From: Shimia marina
GTDB lineage: Bacteria > Pseudomonadota > Alphaproteobacteria > Rhodobacterales > Rhodobacteraceae
Length of the DNA: 64,000 nucleotides
Direction of reading: 5' to 3'
NCBI RefSeq assembly: GCF_001458175.1
Contig: NZ_CYPW01000006.1
Span: forward strand, 509,337 to 573,336
Below the pieces are notes generated by a model, which saw nothing but the letters and a program-made list of their open reading frames with translations, ran no database searches and had not been told where the DNA came from. Below are positions 7,296 to 18,143 of this stretch, in pieces; position 1 is the first letter of the stretch; every line of letters begins with the position of its first letter. Made by a program: the position numbers and the translations under genes.

Positions 7296-10227
7296 GCCCA
7301 CAGACGCGCCGCGCGTCTTTGCCCTGCCCGCAGGCGTCGACTTCCCCAAAGCGCTGGTCACAGGGCTGCAAACCCGCTTTTCCTACATGGCCCCTCAAGA
7401 AGTGGCCAGATCTCAAATCATCGTCAACACAACTCGCATGGCGCGCCGTGTGCAGATGTTGTTCAACACCGGTCCAGCCATGCTGCTGCCCCAGATTGAT
7501 GTGCTGGGCAGCTTCACCAAAGTTGCAACCGCAGACCTCCCGCGCCCCAGTTCCCCCATTCGCCAACGCTTTGAGTTGATCCAGCTTGTCACCAGCCTGC
7601 TGGAACAACAGCCGGATCTGGCCGCGCGCGCCTCGGTCTATGATCTGGCAGACAGTCTTGCAGGCCTGTTTGATGAAATGGCCGGCGAAGGCGTGGATGT
7701 TGATACGATTGACGCGCTGGACGTGAGCGACCAATCCGGCCATTGGGCCCGCGCGCAACAGTTCTTTTCGATTGCGCGGCATTTTCTCGACGATCTTGAC
7801 AGCGACCCGGGCAAAGACGCGCTGCAACGTCATGCGGTAGAAACCATCATTGCCCGCTGGCAGGAAAACCCGCCACAGCATCCCATCATCCTCGCAGGCT
7901 CCACCGGCTCTCGCGGAACCATGCAGCTTTTGATGCAAGCCGTGGCACATCTTCCGCAGGGGGCGATTGTCCTGCCCGGCTATGATTTTGACATGCCAGC
8001 TGCCACATGGGCGCATCTTGGCTCCGGCATGGAAAGTGAAGATCACCCGCAATATCGCTATCACGCGATCATGCAGATGATGGATCTCACGCCGCATGAC
8101 ATTGAGCCATGGGACCACACACCGCCACCGGCCCCGGCGCGCAACCGGCTGGTTTCCCTCGCGCTGCGGCCCGCGCCCGTCACCGATCAATGGCTGGCAG
8201 AGGGCCCCACGCTGGGTGATCTCATCCCTGCCACGGAAAACGTGACACTGATTGAGGCCACGACACAACGCGAAGAGGCGCTGACCATCGCAGCCCGCAT
8301 GCGCAAGGCCGCAGAAGACGGTCAGACCTGCGCGCTGATCACTCCCGATCGCATGCTGACCCGCCAGGTCACCGCCGCTTTGGATCGTTGGAACATCACC
8401 CCGGATGACAGCGCGGGTCAACCGCTTCAGCTCTCCCCTCCCGGTCGCTTCCTGCGCCATGTTGTGGCTCTGTTTCACCAGAAACTGACCTCAGAGATGC
8501 TGCTCACATTGCTCAAACATCCTCTCTGTCATAGCGCGCAGGATCGCGGCACACATCTGAGATTCACCCGCGAACTCGAACTCCACCTGCGGCGCAAGGG
8601 CACCACATATCCGGACGCTGAAAAGCTCTTGGCATGGGCCGCTGCGGCAAAAACCGACATGTCCGACTGGATGACATGGCTGACCCGCTGTTTCTGCCAC
8701 CAAGAACGCATAGACAAACACGATATGCCAATGCTGCTCAACGCGCATATCGCCCTTGCAGAAGCCATCTCAGGCGGCCCCATGCCTGAGAGTGAGACAA
8801 CATCGGGCGAACTCTGGAAAGAGGGCGCGGGTCGCGCGGCACAGCGCATGATAGAGGATATCAGAGAAAACGCACATGTCGTTGGCGCAATCAGCGCGAC
8901 CGACTACGCCGATCTTTTCGGTGCGCTTCTGTCCCGCGGCGAAGTGCGTGACCGCGATGCCGGACACCCGCAGATCCTGATCTGGGGCACATTGGAGGCC
9001 CGTGTTCAGGGTGCCGATCTGGTCATCCTTGGCGGTTTGAACGAAGGCAGTTGGCCAGAAGCCCCCAATCCGGATCCGTGGCTCAATCGCAAAATGCGCC
9101 ATGACGCAGGTCTGCTTTTGCCCGAACGCCGCATCGGCCTTGCCGCCCATGATTTTCAGCAGGCTGTCTGTGCGCCCGAAGTCTGGATCACCCGCGCCGT
9201 GCGCTCTGATGAGGCCGAAACCGTGCCCTCACGTTGGATCAATCGCATGATCAATCTTCTGGGCGGCCTTCCTGACCAAAACGGCCCAGAAGCGCTCGCT
9301 GACATGCGGGATCGGGGCAAACTCTGGCTGGATCGGGTGCGCGCTCTGGAAACCGTGCCCACCGTTCCGGCCGCCGCGCGCCCCTCTCCAACACCGCCAC
9401 CGGAGGCCCGTCCGCGGGAACTGTCCGTCACTGAAATCAAACGCCTGATCCGCGATCCCTATGCCATCTATGCCAAACGCGTGCTCCATCTACGGCCGCT
9501 GGATCCTCTGATGCGCACGCCAGACGCGCTGCTGCGCGGGATCATCGTGCATGAGGTGCTCGAAAAGCTGATCACAGAAAGCAAAGATCAGGATACCCCG
9601 GTGACACGGGAGCGTATTTTGCAAATAACAGAGACTGTTCTGGCACAAAACGTGCCTTGGGCCACAGCACGTGTGATGTGGATGGCCCGCATGTCGCGCG
9701 TGGCGGACCACATCGTGGATGGCGAAACACGCCGTCGAACCCGTGGCACCCCCGAAGCCTTTGAGGCCACCACCAGCCGCGACATTGAGAGCCTTGGCTT
9801 TACCCTCACAGCAAAAGCGGATCGCATTGACCGCACGCCAAGCGGTGAGCTGATCCTCTATGATTACAAAACAGGCGCGCCACCCACCCGCGATGAACAG
9901 ACCTATTTTGACAAACAACTGCTGCTGGAGGCGGCCATGGCCGAGGAAACCGGGTTTAAAGGCATTGATCCGGCCCGCGTCGCAGATGCGATCTATATTG
10001 GTCTGGGCACAAAACCCAAAGATCAGCCCGCGCCCCTCGCCGAAACCTCAACTGCCCAGATTTGGGAAGAGTTCTCCAATCTGATCGCGCAATATCTGGA
10101 AGAGGGCAAAGGCTTCACCGCTCGGCGCGCCATGCAGTCCGAACGCGATGAAGGCACCTATGATCAACTCGCCCGTTTTGGGGAATGGGACGCCACCGAT
10201 GATCCCGCGCCGGAGGTGCTGTCATGA
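7288..10227 (+). CDS. addB: AddB subunit of the AddAB helicase-nuclease (alphaproteobacterial type)
   Basis: About 979 residues starting MFKPTDAP; the longer in-frame extension to 7231 would lie in murU and is rejected. The N-terminal half is an inactivated superfamily 1 helicase fold. The middle carries the conserved LVILGGLNEGSWPEAPNPDPWLNR typical of AddB. The C-terminal PD-(D/E)XK nuclease has LSVTEIKRLIRDPY and GELILYDYKTGAPP with a downstream QLLLEA. AddAB resects double-strand breaks and recognises Chi for RecA loading. It overlaps addA by 4 nt (ATGA), consistent with a stoichiometric complex. Confidence 0.95.
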   Translation: MFKPTDAPRVFALPAGVDFPKALVTGLQTRFSYMAPQEVARSQIIVNTTRMARRVQMLFNTGPAMLLPQIDVLGSFTKVATADLPRPSSPIRQRFELIQLVTSLLEQQPDLAARASVYDLADSLAGLFDEMAGEGVDVDTIDALDVSDQSGHWARAQQFFSIARHFLDDLDSDPGKDALQRHAVETIIARWQENPPQHPIILAGSTGSRGTMQLLMQAVAHLPQGAIVLPGYDFDMPAATWAHLGSGMESEDHPQYRYHAIMQMMDLTPHDIEPWDHTPPPAPARNRLVSLALRPAPVTDQWLAEGPTLGDLIPATENVTLIEATTQREEALTIAARMRKAAEDGQTCALITPDRMLTRQVTAALDRWNITPDDSAGQPLQLSPPGRFLRHVVALFHQKLTSEMLLTLLKHPLCHSAQDRGTHLRFTRELELHLRRKGTTYPDAEKLLAWAAAAKTDMSDWMTWLTRCFCHQERIDKHDMPMLLNAHIALAEAISGGPMPESETTSGELWKEGAGRAAQRMIEDIRENAHVVGAISATDYADLFGALLSRGEVRDRDAGHPQILIWGTLEARVQGADLVILGGLNEGSWPEAPNPDPWLNRKMRHDAGLLLPERRIGLAAHDFQQAVCAPEVWITRAVRSDEAETVPSRWINRMINLLGGLPDQNGPEALADMRDRGKLWLDRVRALETVPTVPAAARPSPTPPPEARPRELSVTEIKRLIRDPYAIYAKRVLHLRPLDPLMRTPDALLRGIIVHEVLEKLITESKDQDTPVTRERILQITETVLAQNVPWATARVMWMARMSRVADHIVDGETRRRTRGTPEAFEATTSRDIESLGFTLTAKADRIDRTPSGELILYDYKTGAPPTRDEQTYFDKQLLLEAAMAEETGFKGIDPARVADAIYIGLGTKPKDQPAPLAETSTAQIWEEFSNLIAQYLEEGKGFTARRAMQSERDEGTYDQLARFGEWDATDDPAPEVLS

Positions 10228-13200
10228 CTTTGCCGATGAATGACGCCACCCGCCGCCAGATCACCGCCGCCCGGCCAGACGCCAGCACCTGGCTCTCTGC
10301 CAACGCGGGCTCTGGCAAAACCCGTGTGTTGACCGACCGCGTGGCCCGGCTGCTGCTCGAAGGGGTGTTGCCGCAGCATATCCTCTGCCTGACCTACACC
10401 AAAGCCGCCGCCTCCGAGATGCAGAACCGCCTGTTCAAACGTCTGGGCAGCTGGGCGATGAAAAGCGATGCGGATCTCTCTGCGGAGCTGGCAGAGCTGG
10501 GGGTGAGTGGCAAATCCGCCCCCGAAGATCTGCGACAAGCGCGCACGCTCTTTGCCCGCGCGATCGAGACCCCTGGCGGGCTGAAAATTCAGACCATTCA
10601 TTCATTCTGCTCGTCTTTGCTGCGCCGCTTCCCGCTTGAGGCTGGCGTGTCCCCTCTGTTTTCGGAAATGGAAGATCGCGCCGCAGCACTCTTGCGCGAA
10701 GACATCGTGGAACAGATGGCAGAAGGCGCCGATGCGCCGCTTTTGCGGGATCTGGCCGAGCATTTCACAGGTGCGGATCTGGGCGACCTCACCGCCGACA
10801 TCACTCGCAACGCTGACCGGCTGCGCCACGGCGCAGCCTTTGACGACCTCGCCACCCTGCTGGATCTTCCCAGCGGATACACCAGCGCGCAGGTGCTGGC
10901 AGATGTGTTTCTGGGCGGCGAAATGGAGCTGCTTCAAACCTTGATCACGGTCCTGCGCAGCGGCGGCACAACCGACAATCGCGCCGCTGACAAACTCAGC
11001 AGGATCACCGCAGCAGATCACACCGCGCTTGACGTGCTCGAAGGGGTTCTTTTGAATGGCGCGGGTGCGAAATCCCCATTTTCAGCCAAGTTAGAGACGT
11101 TTCCAACCAAAAAACTGCGCAGTGAAAATCCGGATCTGATCGACAAGTTGCAGCCGCTCATGCTGCGTGTCGAAGACACCCGTCCGCGCCGACTTGCCCT
11201 GCGCGCGGCCCTCCGCAGCGCCGCTCTGCATGCTTTTTCCGCCCGCTTCATCGCGCTCTATGAGGAGGCCAAGCTCAAGCGCGGCTGGCTGGATTTTGAC
11301 GATCTGATCCTGCGCGCCCGCAACCTGCTCAATGAACCTGCTGTGGCCGAATGGGTTCTCTACCGTCTGGACGGTGGCATCGACCATATCCTCGTGGATG
11401 AAGCCCAGGACACCAGCCCGGTGCAATGGCAGGTGATCGAGCGGCTGGCTCAGGAATTCACCTCCGGCACCGGCGCGCGCAGCGACATCACCCGCACCAT
11501 CTTTGTGGTCGGCGATCAGAAACAGTCGATCTACAGTTTTCAGGGTGCGGATCCTGCGGAGTTTGACCGCATGCGTGAGGAATTCGCCGCGCGTCTGAAC
11601 CCAACCGGCCATCAGCTGCAAAATCTCAGCCTGGAGTATTCCTTCCGATCCTCCCCTGCGGTGCTCAATCTGGTGGACAAGTGTTTTGAAACCCAGGTCG
11701 AGGCGGGCTTTCCCGCAGGCAACCGCCACATCGCCTTTAACGATGACATGCCCGGTCGCGTGGATCTCTGGCCTGTGGTGGAGCCGATGGGCAAAGCCGA
11801 GAAAGATGATTGGTTTGATCCCGTGGATCGCCTTGGCGATACCCACCACACGGTGATCTTGGCAGAGCGGGTTGCACGCCAGATCAAACGCATGATCGCG
11901 CAAGACACCATCGCTGATGGTCGCGATGACACCGGTGCCTATACGCAACGGCCCATTCAGCCGGGGGATTTCCTGATCCTTGTGCAGCGCCGCTCTGATC
12001 TGTTTCACGAAATCATCCGCGCCTGCAAATTGCATGGCCTGCCCATCGCCGGGGCAGACCGGCTGAAGGTTGGGGGTGAAATGGCGGTGCGCGATCTTGG
12101 CGCGCTGCTCTCGTTTCTGGCCACGCCTGAAGATGACCTGTCACTGGCCACCATTTTGCGCTCCCCGCTGTTTGGCTGGAGCGAGCAGGCGCTGTTTGAT
12201 CTGGCCCATCGTCGTCCAACCAGAAAGGGTTGTCACGTCTACCTTTGGGAAGCCCTTCGAAATAGGCGCGAAGACTACCCTGAAACGTTGGAAGTTATCG
12301 ACGATCTACTGAAACAAACCGACTTCCTGCGCCCCTATGATCTGATCGAGCGTATCCTGACGCGCCACGCCGGGCGTCACAATTTCCTCGCCCGTCTGGG
12401 GGCCGAGGCCGAAGACGGCATCAACGCGCTGCTGTCACAGGCGCTGGCTTATGAAAAATCCTCGGTGCCCAGCCTGACCGGCTTCCTGCAATGGATGGAA
12501 ACCGACGATCTGGAAATCAAACGCCAGATGGACAGCGCCACCAACCGCATTCGCGTGATGACCGTGCATGGCTCCAAAGGTCTCGAAGCCCCCATCGTCA
12601 TCATGCCTGACACCGGCAAACGGCTGATCAAGACCGATGCACCCATCGTGCCGGTTGAAGACACCGCACTTTGGAACATGTCCGCAGATTCCGCCCCCGC
12701 CCCTCTGGCGGAGGCGCGCAGCCAGTTGGCAGAAGCGCAGGCCGCAGAACGGCTGCGCCTGCTTTACGTGGCTTTGACCCGTGCGGAAAAATGGCTGATC
12801 GTGGCGGCGGCCGGGGATCTCGGCAAAGATGGCAACAGCTGGTATGACACCGTACGCCGCGCCATGCTGGCCTCCGCCGCAGCGCCGATGCAATTTGACG
12901 GGGGCGAAGGGCTGCGCCTGTCCCATGGCGACTGGAGCGGTGCTGTGTCGGCCCCAGCCACACCACCGCAGGAGATCACCACCGCCCTGCCCAGCTTCCT
13001 GACATGCACCGCCGCCTTACCGCCTGATCCCCAAACCACGCTCAGCCCCTCAGATCTGGGCGGTGCCAAAGCCTTGGCGGGCGATCAGGGTCTGGATCAA
13101 GAGGCCGCCAAGGCCCGTGGGATCTGGCTCCACAGCTTGCTGGAGCATCTGCCAGATCATCCGCAGGCCCAATGGCGCAGCGTGGCCGAGCGCCTGCTAG

Positions 13201-13634
13201 ACGCCAGTGACACCGCTCCCACCACAGCGGAGTTTGAAGAGATCTTTGCAGAAGCCACGCGCAATCTCTCCAAATCAGAGCTGGCATGGATCTTTGCGCC
13301 AGAAACCTTGGCAGAGGTGCCCATCACCGCCAATCTGGGGGCGCAGCGGCTCTATGGCATCATCGACCGGCTTGTGATCACAAAAGAGGCAATCTGGGTG
13401 ATAGATTTCAAATCCAACGCCATCTTACCAGAAAACCCCACCCGCACACCGGAAGGTATCCTCCGTCAAATGGGCGCTTACAGCCATGCTTTGTCACAGG
13501 TTTTCAAAGATATACCGATCCACATGGCCATCCTCTGGACAGCCAAAGCCGAGCTGATGGAGCTGCCACACGATCTCGTGACAAAATCGTTGCAGGACGC
13601 CGCCCACCTTGACGCCCTGCCCCCGCAAACCTAG
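10224..13634 (+). CDS. addA: AddA subunit of the AddAB helicase-nuclease
   Basis: UvrD/RecB-family helicase with a C-terminal nuclease, 1136 residues. Walker A is ANAGSGKT (26-33), Walker [15 protein letters not shown], motif [18 protein letters not shown], and motif [15 protein letters not shown] and [13 protein letters not shown]. The nuclease centre is [10 protein letters not shown] near the C-terminus. It supplies the 3'-5' motor and one of the two nuclease sites of AddAB. A segment at about 12208-12318 uses AGA, AGG and CGA codons unlike the rest of the gene (see findings). Confidence 0.96.
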   Translation: MTLPMNDATRRQITAARPDASTWLSANAGSGKTRVLTDRVARLLLEGVLPQHILCLTYTKAAASEMQNRLFKRLGSWAMKSDADLSAELAELGVSGKSAPEDLRQARTLFARAIETPGGLKIQTIHSFCSSLLRRFPLEAGVSPLFSEMEDRAAALLREDIVEQMAEGADAPLLRDLAEHFTGADLGDLTADITRNADRLRHGAAFDDLATLLDLPSGYTSAQVLADVFLGGEMELLQTLITVLRSGGTTDNRAADKLSRITAADHTALDVLEGVLLNGAGAKSPFSAKLETFPTKKLRSENPDLIDKLQPLMLRVEDTRPRRLALRAALRSAALHAFSARFIALYEEAKLKRGWLDFDDLILRARNLLNEPAVAEWVLYRLDGGIDHILVDEAQDTSPVQWQVIERLAQEFTSGTGARSDITRTIFVVGDQKQSIYSFQGADPAEFDRMREEFAARLNPTGHQLQNLSLEYSFRSSPAVLNLVDKCFETQVEAGFPAGNRHIAFNDDMPGRVDLWPVVEPMGKAEKDDWFDPVDRLGDTHHTVILAERVARQIKRMIAQDTIADGRDDTGAYTQRPIQPGDFLILVQRRSDLFHEIIRACKLHGLPIAGADRLKVGGEMAVRDLGALLSFLATPEDDLSLATILRSPLFGWSEQALFDLAHRRPTRKGCHVYLWEALRNRREDYPETLEVIDDLLKQTDFLRPYDLIERILTRHAGRHNFLARLGAEAEDGINALLSQALAYEKSSVPSLTGFLQWMETDDLEIKRQMDSATNRIRVMTVHGSKGLEAPIVIMPDTGKRLIKTDAPIVPVEDTALWNMSADSAPAPLAEARSQLAEAQAAERLRLLYVALTRAEKWLIVAAAGDLGKDGNSWYDTVRRAMLASAAAPMQFDGGEGLRLSHGDWSGAVSAPATPPQEITTALPSFLTCTAALPPDPQTTLSPSDLGGAKALAGDQGLDQEAAKARGIWLHSLLEHLPDHPQAQWRSVAERLLDASDTAPTTAEFEEIFAEATRNLSKSELAWIFAPETLAEVPITANLGAQRLYGIIDRLVITKEAIWVIDFKSNAILPENPTRTPEGILRQMGAYSHALSQVFKDIPIHMAILWTAKAELMELPHDLVTKSLQDAAHLDALPPQT

Positions 13635-13693
13635 GTTCCCTCGAACCAAGACAAACCCGAGATGACCCCTCGTTCCCCTTTAGGAGACCTCCC

Positions 13694-14014
13694 ATGGCAA
13701 CTGTCGCTGTCACCGATGCCACCTTTGACGAAGAAGTAAAGAACGCCGACGTCCCTGTCGTCGTGGATTTCTGGGCCGAATGGTGTGGCCCCTGTAAGCA
13801 GATCGGCCCAGCTCTGGAAGAGCTCTCCGCTGAGCTGGACGGCAAAGTGAAAATTGCCAAAGTTGATGTGGACAGCAACCCAAATGCCGCCGCCGCTCTG
13901 GGCGTGCGCGGTATCCCTGCGCTGTTCATCTTCAAAGACGGTCAGGTGATCTCCAACCGCGCAGGTGCCGCCCCAAAGGCCGCACTGCAAAGCTGGATCG
14001 AAGACTCCCTCTAA
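13694..14014 (+). CDS. trxA: Thioredoxin 1
   Basis: 106 residues, normal thioredoxin length, with the active site WCGPC at 30-34 in [15 protein letters not shown] and the cis-proline loop [13 protein letters not shown]. It is the general cytoplasmic disulfide reductant fed by thioredoxin reductase. A strong AGGAG lies about 8 bases before the ATG. It follows addA by 59 bp in the same direction. A terminator beyond its stop lies inside the 3' end of the convergent phosphotransferase gene. Confidence 0.97.
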   Translation: MATVAVTDATFDEEVKNADVPVVVDFWAEWCGPCKQIGPALEELSAELDGKVKIAKVDVDSNPNAAAALGVRGIPALFIFKDGQVISNRAGAAPKAALQSWIEDSL

Positions 14015-14033
14015 AAGAGATACGCACGCCGAT

Positions 14034-14996
14034 CTAGGCAAAAGCCCGGCGTGCAATGACCCGAAGGCGTTCAAAATTGATCAGGTTTTGAACGCCTTTT
14101 TTGTCGCTCATGCGGTTCCAGTCACTCAAAATCTGAATGCGCAGCAAAAACCCCACGCTCGGATCATCCGCTGGGACAAAATCATACCCTTCGAAAAAGG
14201 CCGCCAACGCCTCCGGCGGCAACACATGACCCTTCGGAATACGGTCCAAATCAACCGCCGTTAGCGCATAGCTCAACAGAATACGGGCAATGTCATATCC
14301 AACCGGCGCATGGCTGATGGGCAGAAAATCAAATCCCGCGGTGCGGTTGCCCTCAATAAGAATATTGTGACTGTTGAAATCCCCATGTTTCGCGGCAATC
14401 TTACTGGGACGCCCTTCATAGTCAGCCACCATATCCTGCACCTGATGCGCCAGAGCGACAAAACGTTTCTGCCCTTTGATGCGCCGTGCGCCTGTCTGCA
14501 TCTGATCCGCAAGGTGCAACATATGACGCGCCATGAATTTGGGTTGAAATCCGCGCGCCTGCTCAAAGGTGCCGCGATGATAGGCTGACAACCACCGCCC
14601 TGTCTGCATCAAAATATCAGCGTGATCCTCATGGGTTTCACAAAGATCCCGCAGGGTCTCGCCGGGTTGAAACCGCATAAGGCAGGCTTTTAAGGCGCGA
14701 TCTTCCACCAAAATCTCTGGCGCATGCTGCTCCGAACATGCCTGCAACGCCTGTGATGCAAGGTGATGTGCATCCAGAATGCCGTTAAATTCCGTGGGAT
14801 CTTCGGGCCGAAACACCTGTTTTAAAATAACGGGGGCGTGGTCTTTGGCATCATAGCGCTGCACGATATGCAGTCGGCGCTTGTCATTCTTGAACCAGCT
14901 GCGCGTTTTTGTGTAAGCGCCACTCAAATTGCCCTGTTCTGCAAGATGGGCAAAGGTCTCCTGCGCCAGCGCGTCAATCTCCGAATTCACGTTCAC
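14034..14996 (-). CDS. APH-fold phosphotransferase family protein
   Basis: About 320 residues. The kinase signature AAKHGDFNSHNILIEG plus AGFDFLPISHAPVGYDIARILLSY matches the aminoglycoside/choline/homoserine-kinase-like phosphotransferase fold, but the substrate is not identifiable. I place the start at a GTG (14996) preceded by AAAGGA at 6 bases, giving MNVNSEIDALAQ; longer in-frame extensions would run into hslV. It is convergent with trxA and divergent from hslV. Its 3' end, coding the last dozen residues, doubles as the trxA terminator hairpin. Confidence 0.75.
   Translation of the reverse strand: MNVNSEIDALAQETFAHLAEQGNLSGAYTKTRSWFKNDKRRLHIVQRYDAKDHAPVILKQVFRPEDPTEFNGILDAHHLASQALQACSEQHAPEILVEDRALKACLMRFQPGETLRDLCETHEDHADILMQTGRWLSAYHRGTFEQARGFQPKFMARHMLHLADQMQTGARRIKGQKRFVALAHQVQDMVADYEGRPSKIAAKHGDFNSHNILIEGNRTAGFDFLPISHAPVGYDIARILLSYALTAVDLDRIPKGHVLPPEALAAFFEGYDFVPADDPSVGFLLRIQILSDWNRMSDKKGVQNLINFERLRVIARRAFA
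14064..14102 (+). terminator. Rho-independent terminator of trxA, embedded in a convergent gene
   Basis: A perfect 13-bp stem (14064-14076 with 14086-14098, AAGGCGTTCAAAA and its complement) and a 9-base loop are followed by TTTT on the + strand. It lies wholly inside the 3' coding end of the opposite-strand phosphotransferase gene. It fits termination of the addB-addA-trxA transcript. Confidence 0.8.
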
Positions 14997-15073
14997 CTTT
15001 GATCCTTTACCCTGTATTCCCTTGTTAATTCCCGACAGGATCCTCAAATACATCCAAAACGGAGACCTTATCC

Positions 15074-15631
15074 ATGGATAACCAAGACTTCCCCGGTTGG
15101 CACGGCACAACCATCATTGGCGTCAAGAAAGGCGGCGAAGTGGTGATTGCAGGTGACGGACAGGTCTCTCTTGGCCAAACCGTCATCAAGGGCACGGCGC
15201 GCAAGGTACGCCGCCTCTCGCCCGGCGGCTATGACATCATCGCAGGCTTTGCCGGTTCCACCGCCGATGCCTTCACCTTGCTGGAACGTCTGGAAGCCAA
15301 GCTTGAGGCGACACCGGGACAATTGGCGCGCGCCTCTGTTGAGTTGGCCAAAGACTGGCGCACAGACAAATACCTGCAAAAACTCGAAGCCATGCTGATC
15401 GTCTCAGATGGGGCCGATATTTTTGTGATCACCGGGGCAGGGGATGTGCTGGAGCCAGAACATGATGTCACCGCCATTGGGTCGGGTGGCAACTTTGCCC
15501 TCGCCGCCGGTCGTGCCCTGATGGACAGTGATCATTCTGCCGAAGAGGTCGCGCGCAAGGCCATGGCCATCGCAAGCGACATCTGCGTCTACACCAATGG
15601 CAATCTGACGGTGGAAACCATTTCCAAATGA
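15074..15631 (+). CDS. hslV: ATP-dependent protease peptidase subunit HslV (ClpQ)
   Basis: 185 residues. After removal of the first 11 residues the catalytic threonine is Thr12 in [12 protein letters not shown], as in other Hsl[31 protein letters not shown] and the C-terminal [16 protein letters not shown] are diagnostic. HslV forms a double hexamer gated by the HslU ATPase. Here hslU is not adjacent: one membrane protein gene lies between them on the same strand. Confidence 0.97.
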   Translation: MDNQDFPGWHGTTIIGVKKGGEVVIAGDGQVSLGQTVIKGTARKVRRLSPGGYDIIAGFAGSTADAFTLLERLEAKLEATPGQLARASVELAKDWRTDKYLQKLEAMLIVSDGADIFVITGAGDVLEPEHDVTAIGSGGNFALAAGRALMDSDHSAEEVARKAMAIASDICVYTNGNLTVETISK

Positions 15632-15691
15632 GCTCTGCTTTGAACGCCTTTTTTGTCACAAAGTGCCCGCGTAACGAGAGACCATAAAGTC

Positions 15692-16756
15692 ATGATTTCC
15701 AAAGACGATCTGCGCGCTGCAGTGGGCTCTGGCCTGCTCAATGAAAAACAGGCCGCCGCACTGGCGGCGCTGGCCGATAGCCGGCGTGGCGCCCGCGAAG
15801 ATCTCGCCATCGGGGATGAACCCTTTGAGCTTTTCAAAGGCTTCAACGAGATTTTCATCGTCATTGGGCTTTTGATCCTCGCCAGCGGCTGGGCCGCGCT
15901 CAACGGCATCGCCATGGCCATGGAAATCGTGAACTACAAAGCCAAGATCCTGAGCACCACCGCCATCTCCGGCGTGATCCTCTGGCTGCTGTCAGAATAT
16001 TTCATCCGCCGCCGCCGCATGGTGGCACCGGCCATCGCGCTGTCCTGTCTTTGGGCCATAAACGCTGGCACCGGCATCACCGCCTATTTTGCGCAACCCT
16101 TCATGGTTGCGCAGGAAGATTTCTCCAGCCTGCCACTGCCGCTGGGTCTGACAACGGTGGCCATGCTGCTCTACTGGCTGCGCTTTCGCGTGCCCTTTGC
16201 CATGGCGTTGATCGCGCTTGGCGTCTTTGGCATCGCCCTCATGTTGGGGGCCAATCAAACCGGCACCCCCACAAGTGCGGCTGATCTCTTTCTCCTGTCG
16301 GCAGGTGGCCCCTTTGCCTTCATCACTCTGGGCGTCGGTCTCGCGGTTTTCGCAGTGGCCATGTTCTTTGACATGTCCGATCCACACCGCGTCACCCGCC
16401 GCAGCGCACAGGGGTTCTGGCTGCATGTGGTGGCTGCCCCCGCTTTGGTGAACACCCTTGCGCTCAGCCTGCTGGAAAGCGGCACAGCCGACGCACACAT
16501 GGCGCTCCTGGCCGTTCTGGTGCTGTTTGCCCTGATCGCCATCATCATCGACCGGCGCTCCTTCCTCATTGCGGCCATCGGCTACACCGTTGCCCTCGCA
16601 GGCACCGTGTTCGAAGGGGAGGGCACCGCCATGACCATCTTCATCCTCGGCATCTTTCTGGTGGTGCTGGGTGCCTTCTGGTCCCGCTTCCGCGCAGCCC
16701 TTCTGGCACCACTCTCTGGCATCCTGCCACTGCACCGCCTGCCACCCTCTCACTGA
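15692..16756 (+). CDS. Unknown multi-pass membrane protein between hslV and hslU (DUF2157-like)
   Basis: About 354 residues from the ATG giving MISKDDLRAAVGSGLL; an upstream in-frame TTG (15653) is less likely. A soluble N-terminal region of about 50 residues (helical, NEKQAAALAALADSRRG) resembles DUF2157-type heads, followed by about ten hydrophobic helices arranged in pairs. It has no enzyme motif I recognise. It ends 12 bp before the hslU ATG, so it is very probably cotranscribed with hslV and hslU. Whether it has any link to the protease is unknown. Confidence 0.7.
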   Translation: MISKDDLRAAVGSGLLNEKQAAALAALADSRRGAREDLAIGDEPFELFKGFNEIFIVIGLLILASGWAALNGIAMAMEIVNYKAKILSTTAISGVILWLLSEYFIRRRRMVAPAIALSCLWAINAGTGITAYFAQPFMVAQEDFSSLPLPLGLTTVAMLLYWLRFRVPFAMALIALGVFGIALMLGANQTGTPTSAADLFLLSAGGPFAFITLGVGLAVFAVAMFFDMSDPHRVTRRSAQGFWLHVVAAPALVNTLALSLLESGTADAHMALLAVLVLFALIAIIIDRRSFLIAAIGYTVALAGTVFEGEGTAMTIFILGIFLVVLGAFWSRFRAALLAPLSGILPLHRLPPSH

Positions 16757-16768
16757 TTGGACACAGCC

Positions 16769-18079
<1,311 letters not shown>

Positions 18080-18110
18080 TTTCCACTAGAGCCCGCTATC
18101 AGAGGGCGTC

Positions 18111-18141
18111 ATAGTCCCGGCGAAACATCGACCGGGACTAT
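18111..18141 (+). terminator. Perfect hairpin between hslU and the lipoprotein gene
   Basis: A 10-bp perfect stem, ATAGTCCCGG (18111-18120) with CCGGGACTAT (18132-18141), and an 11-base loop. It ends two bases before the ATG of the next gene and is not followed by a T run. It may end the hslU transcript or act as a structure controlling translation of the downstream gene. Confidence 0.45.
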
Positions 18142-18143
18142 TC

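Noticed and set aside
7162-8478. 438-codon open frame on - strand opposite addB
   Set aside because: GC-rich coding DNA leaves long open antisense frames; it overlaps murU and addB fully and shows no family motif.
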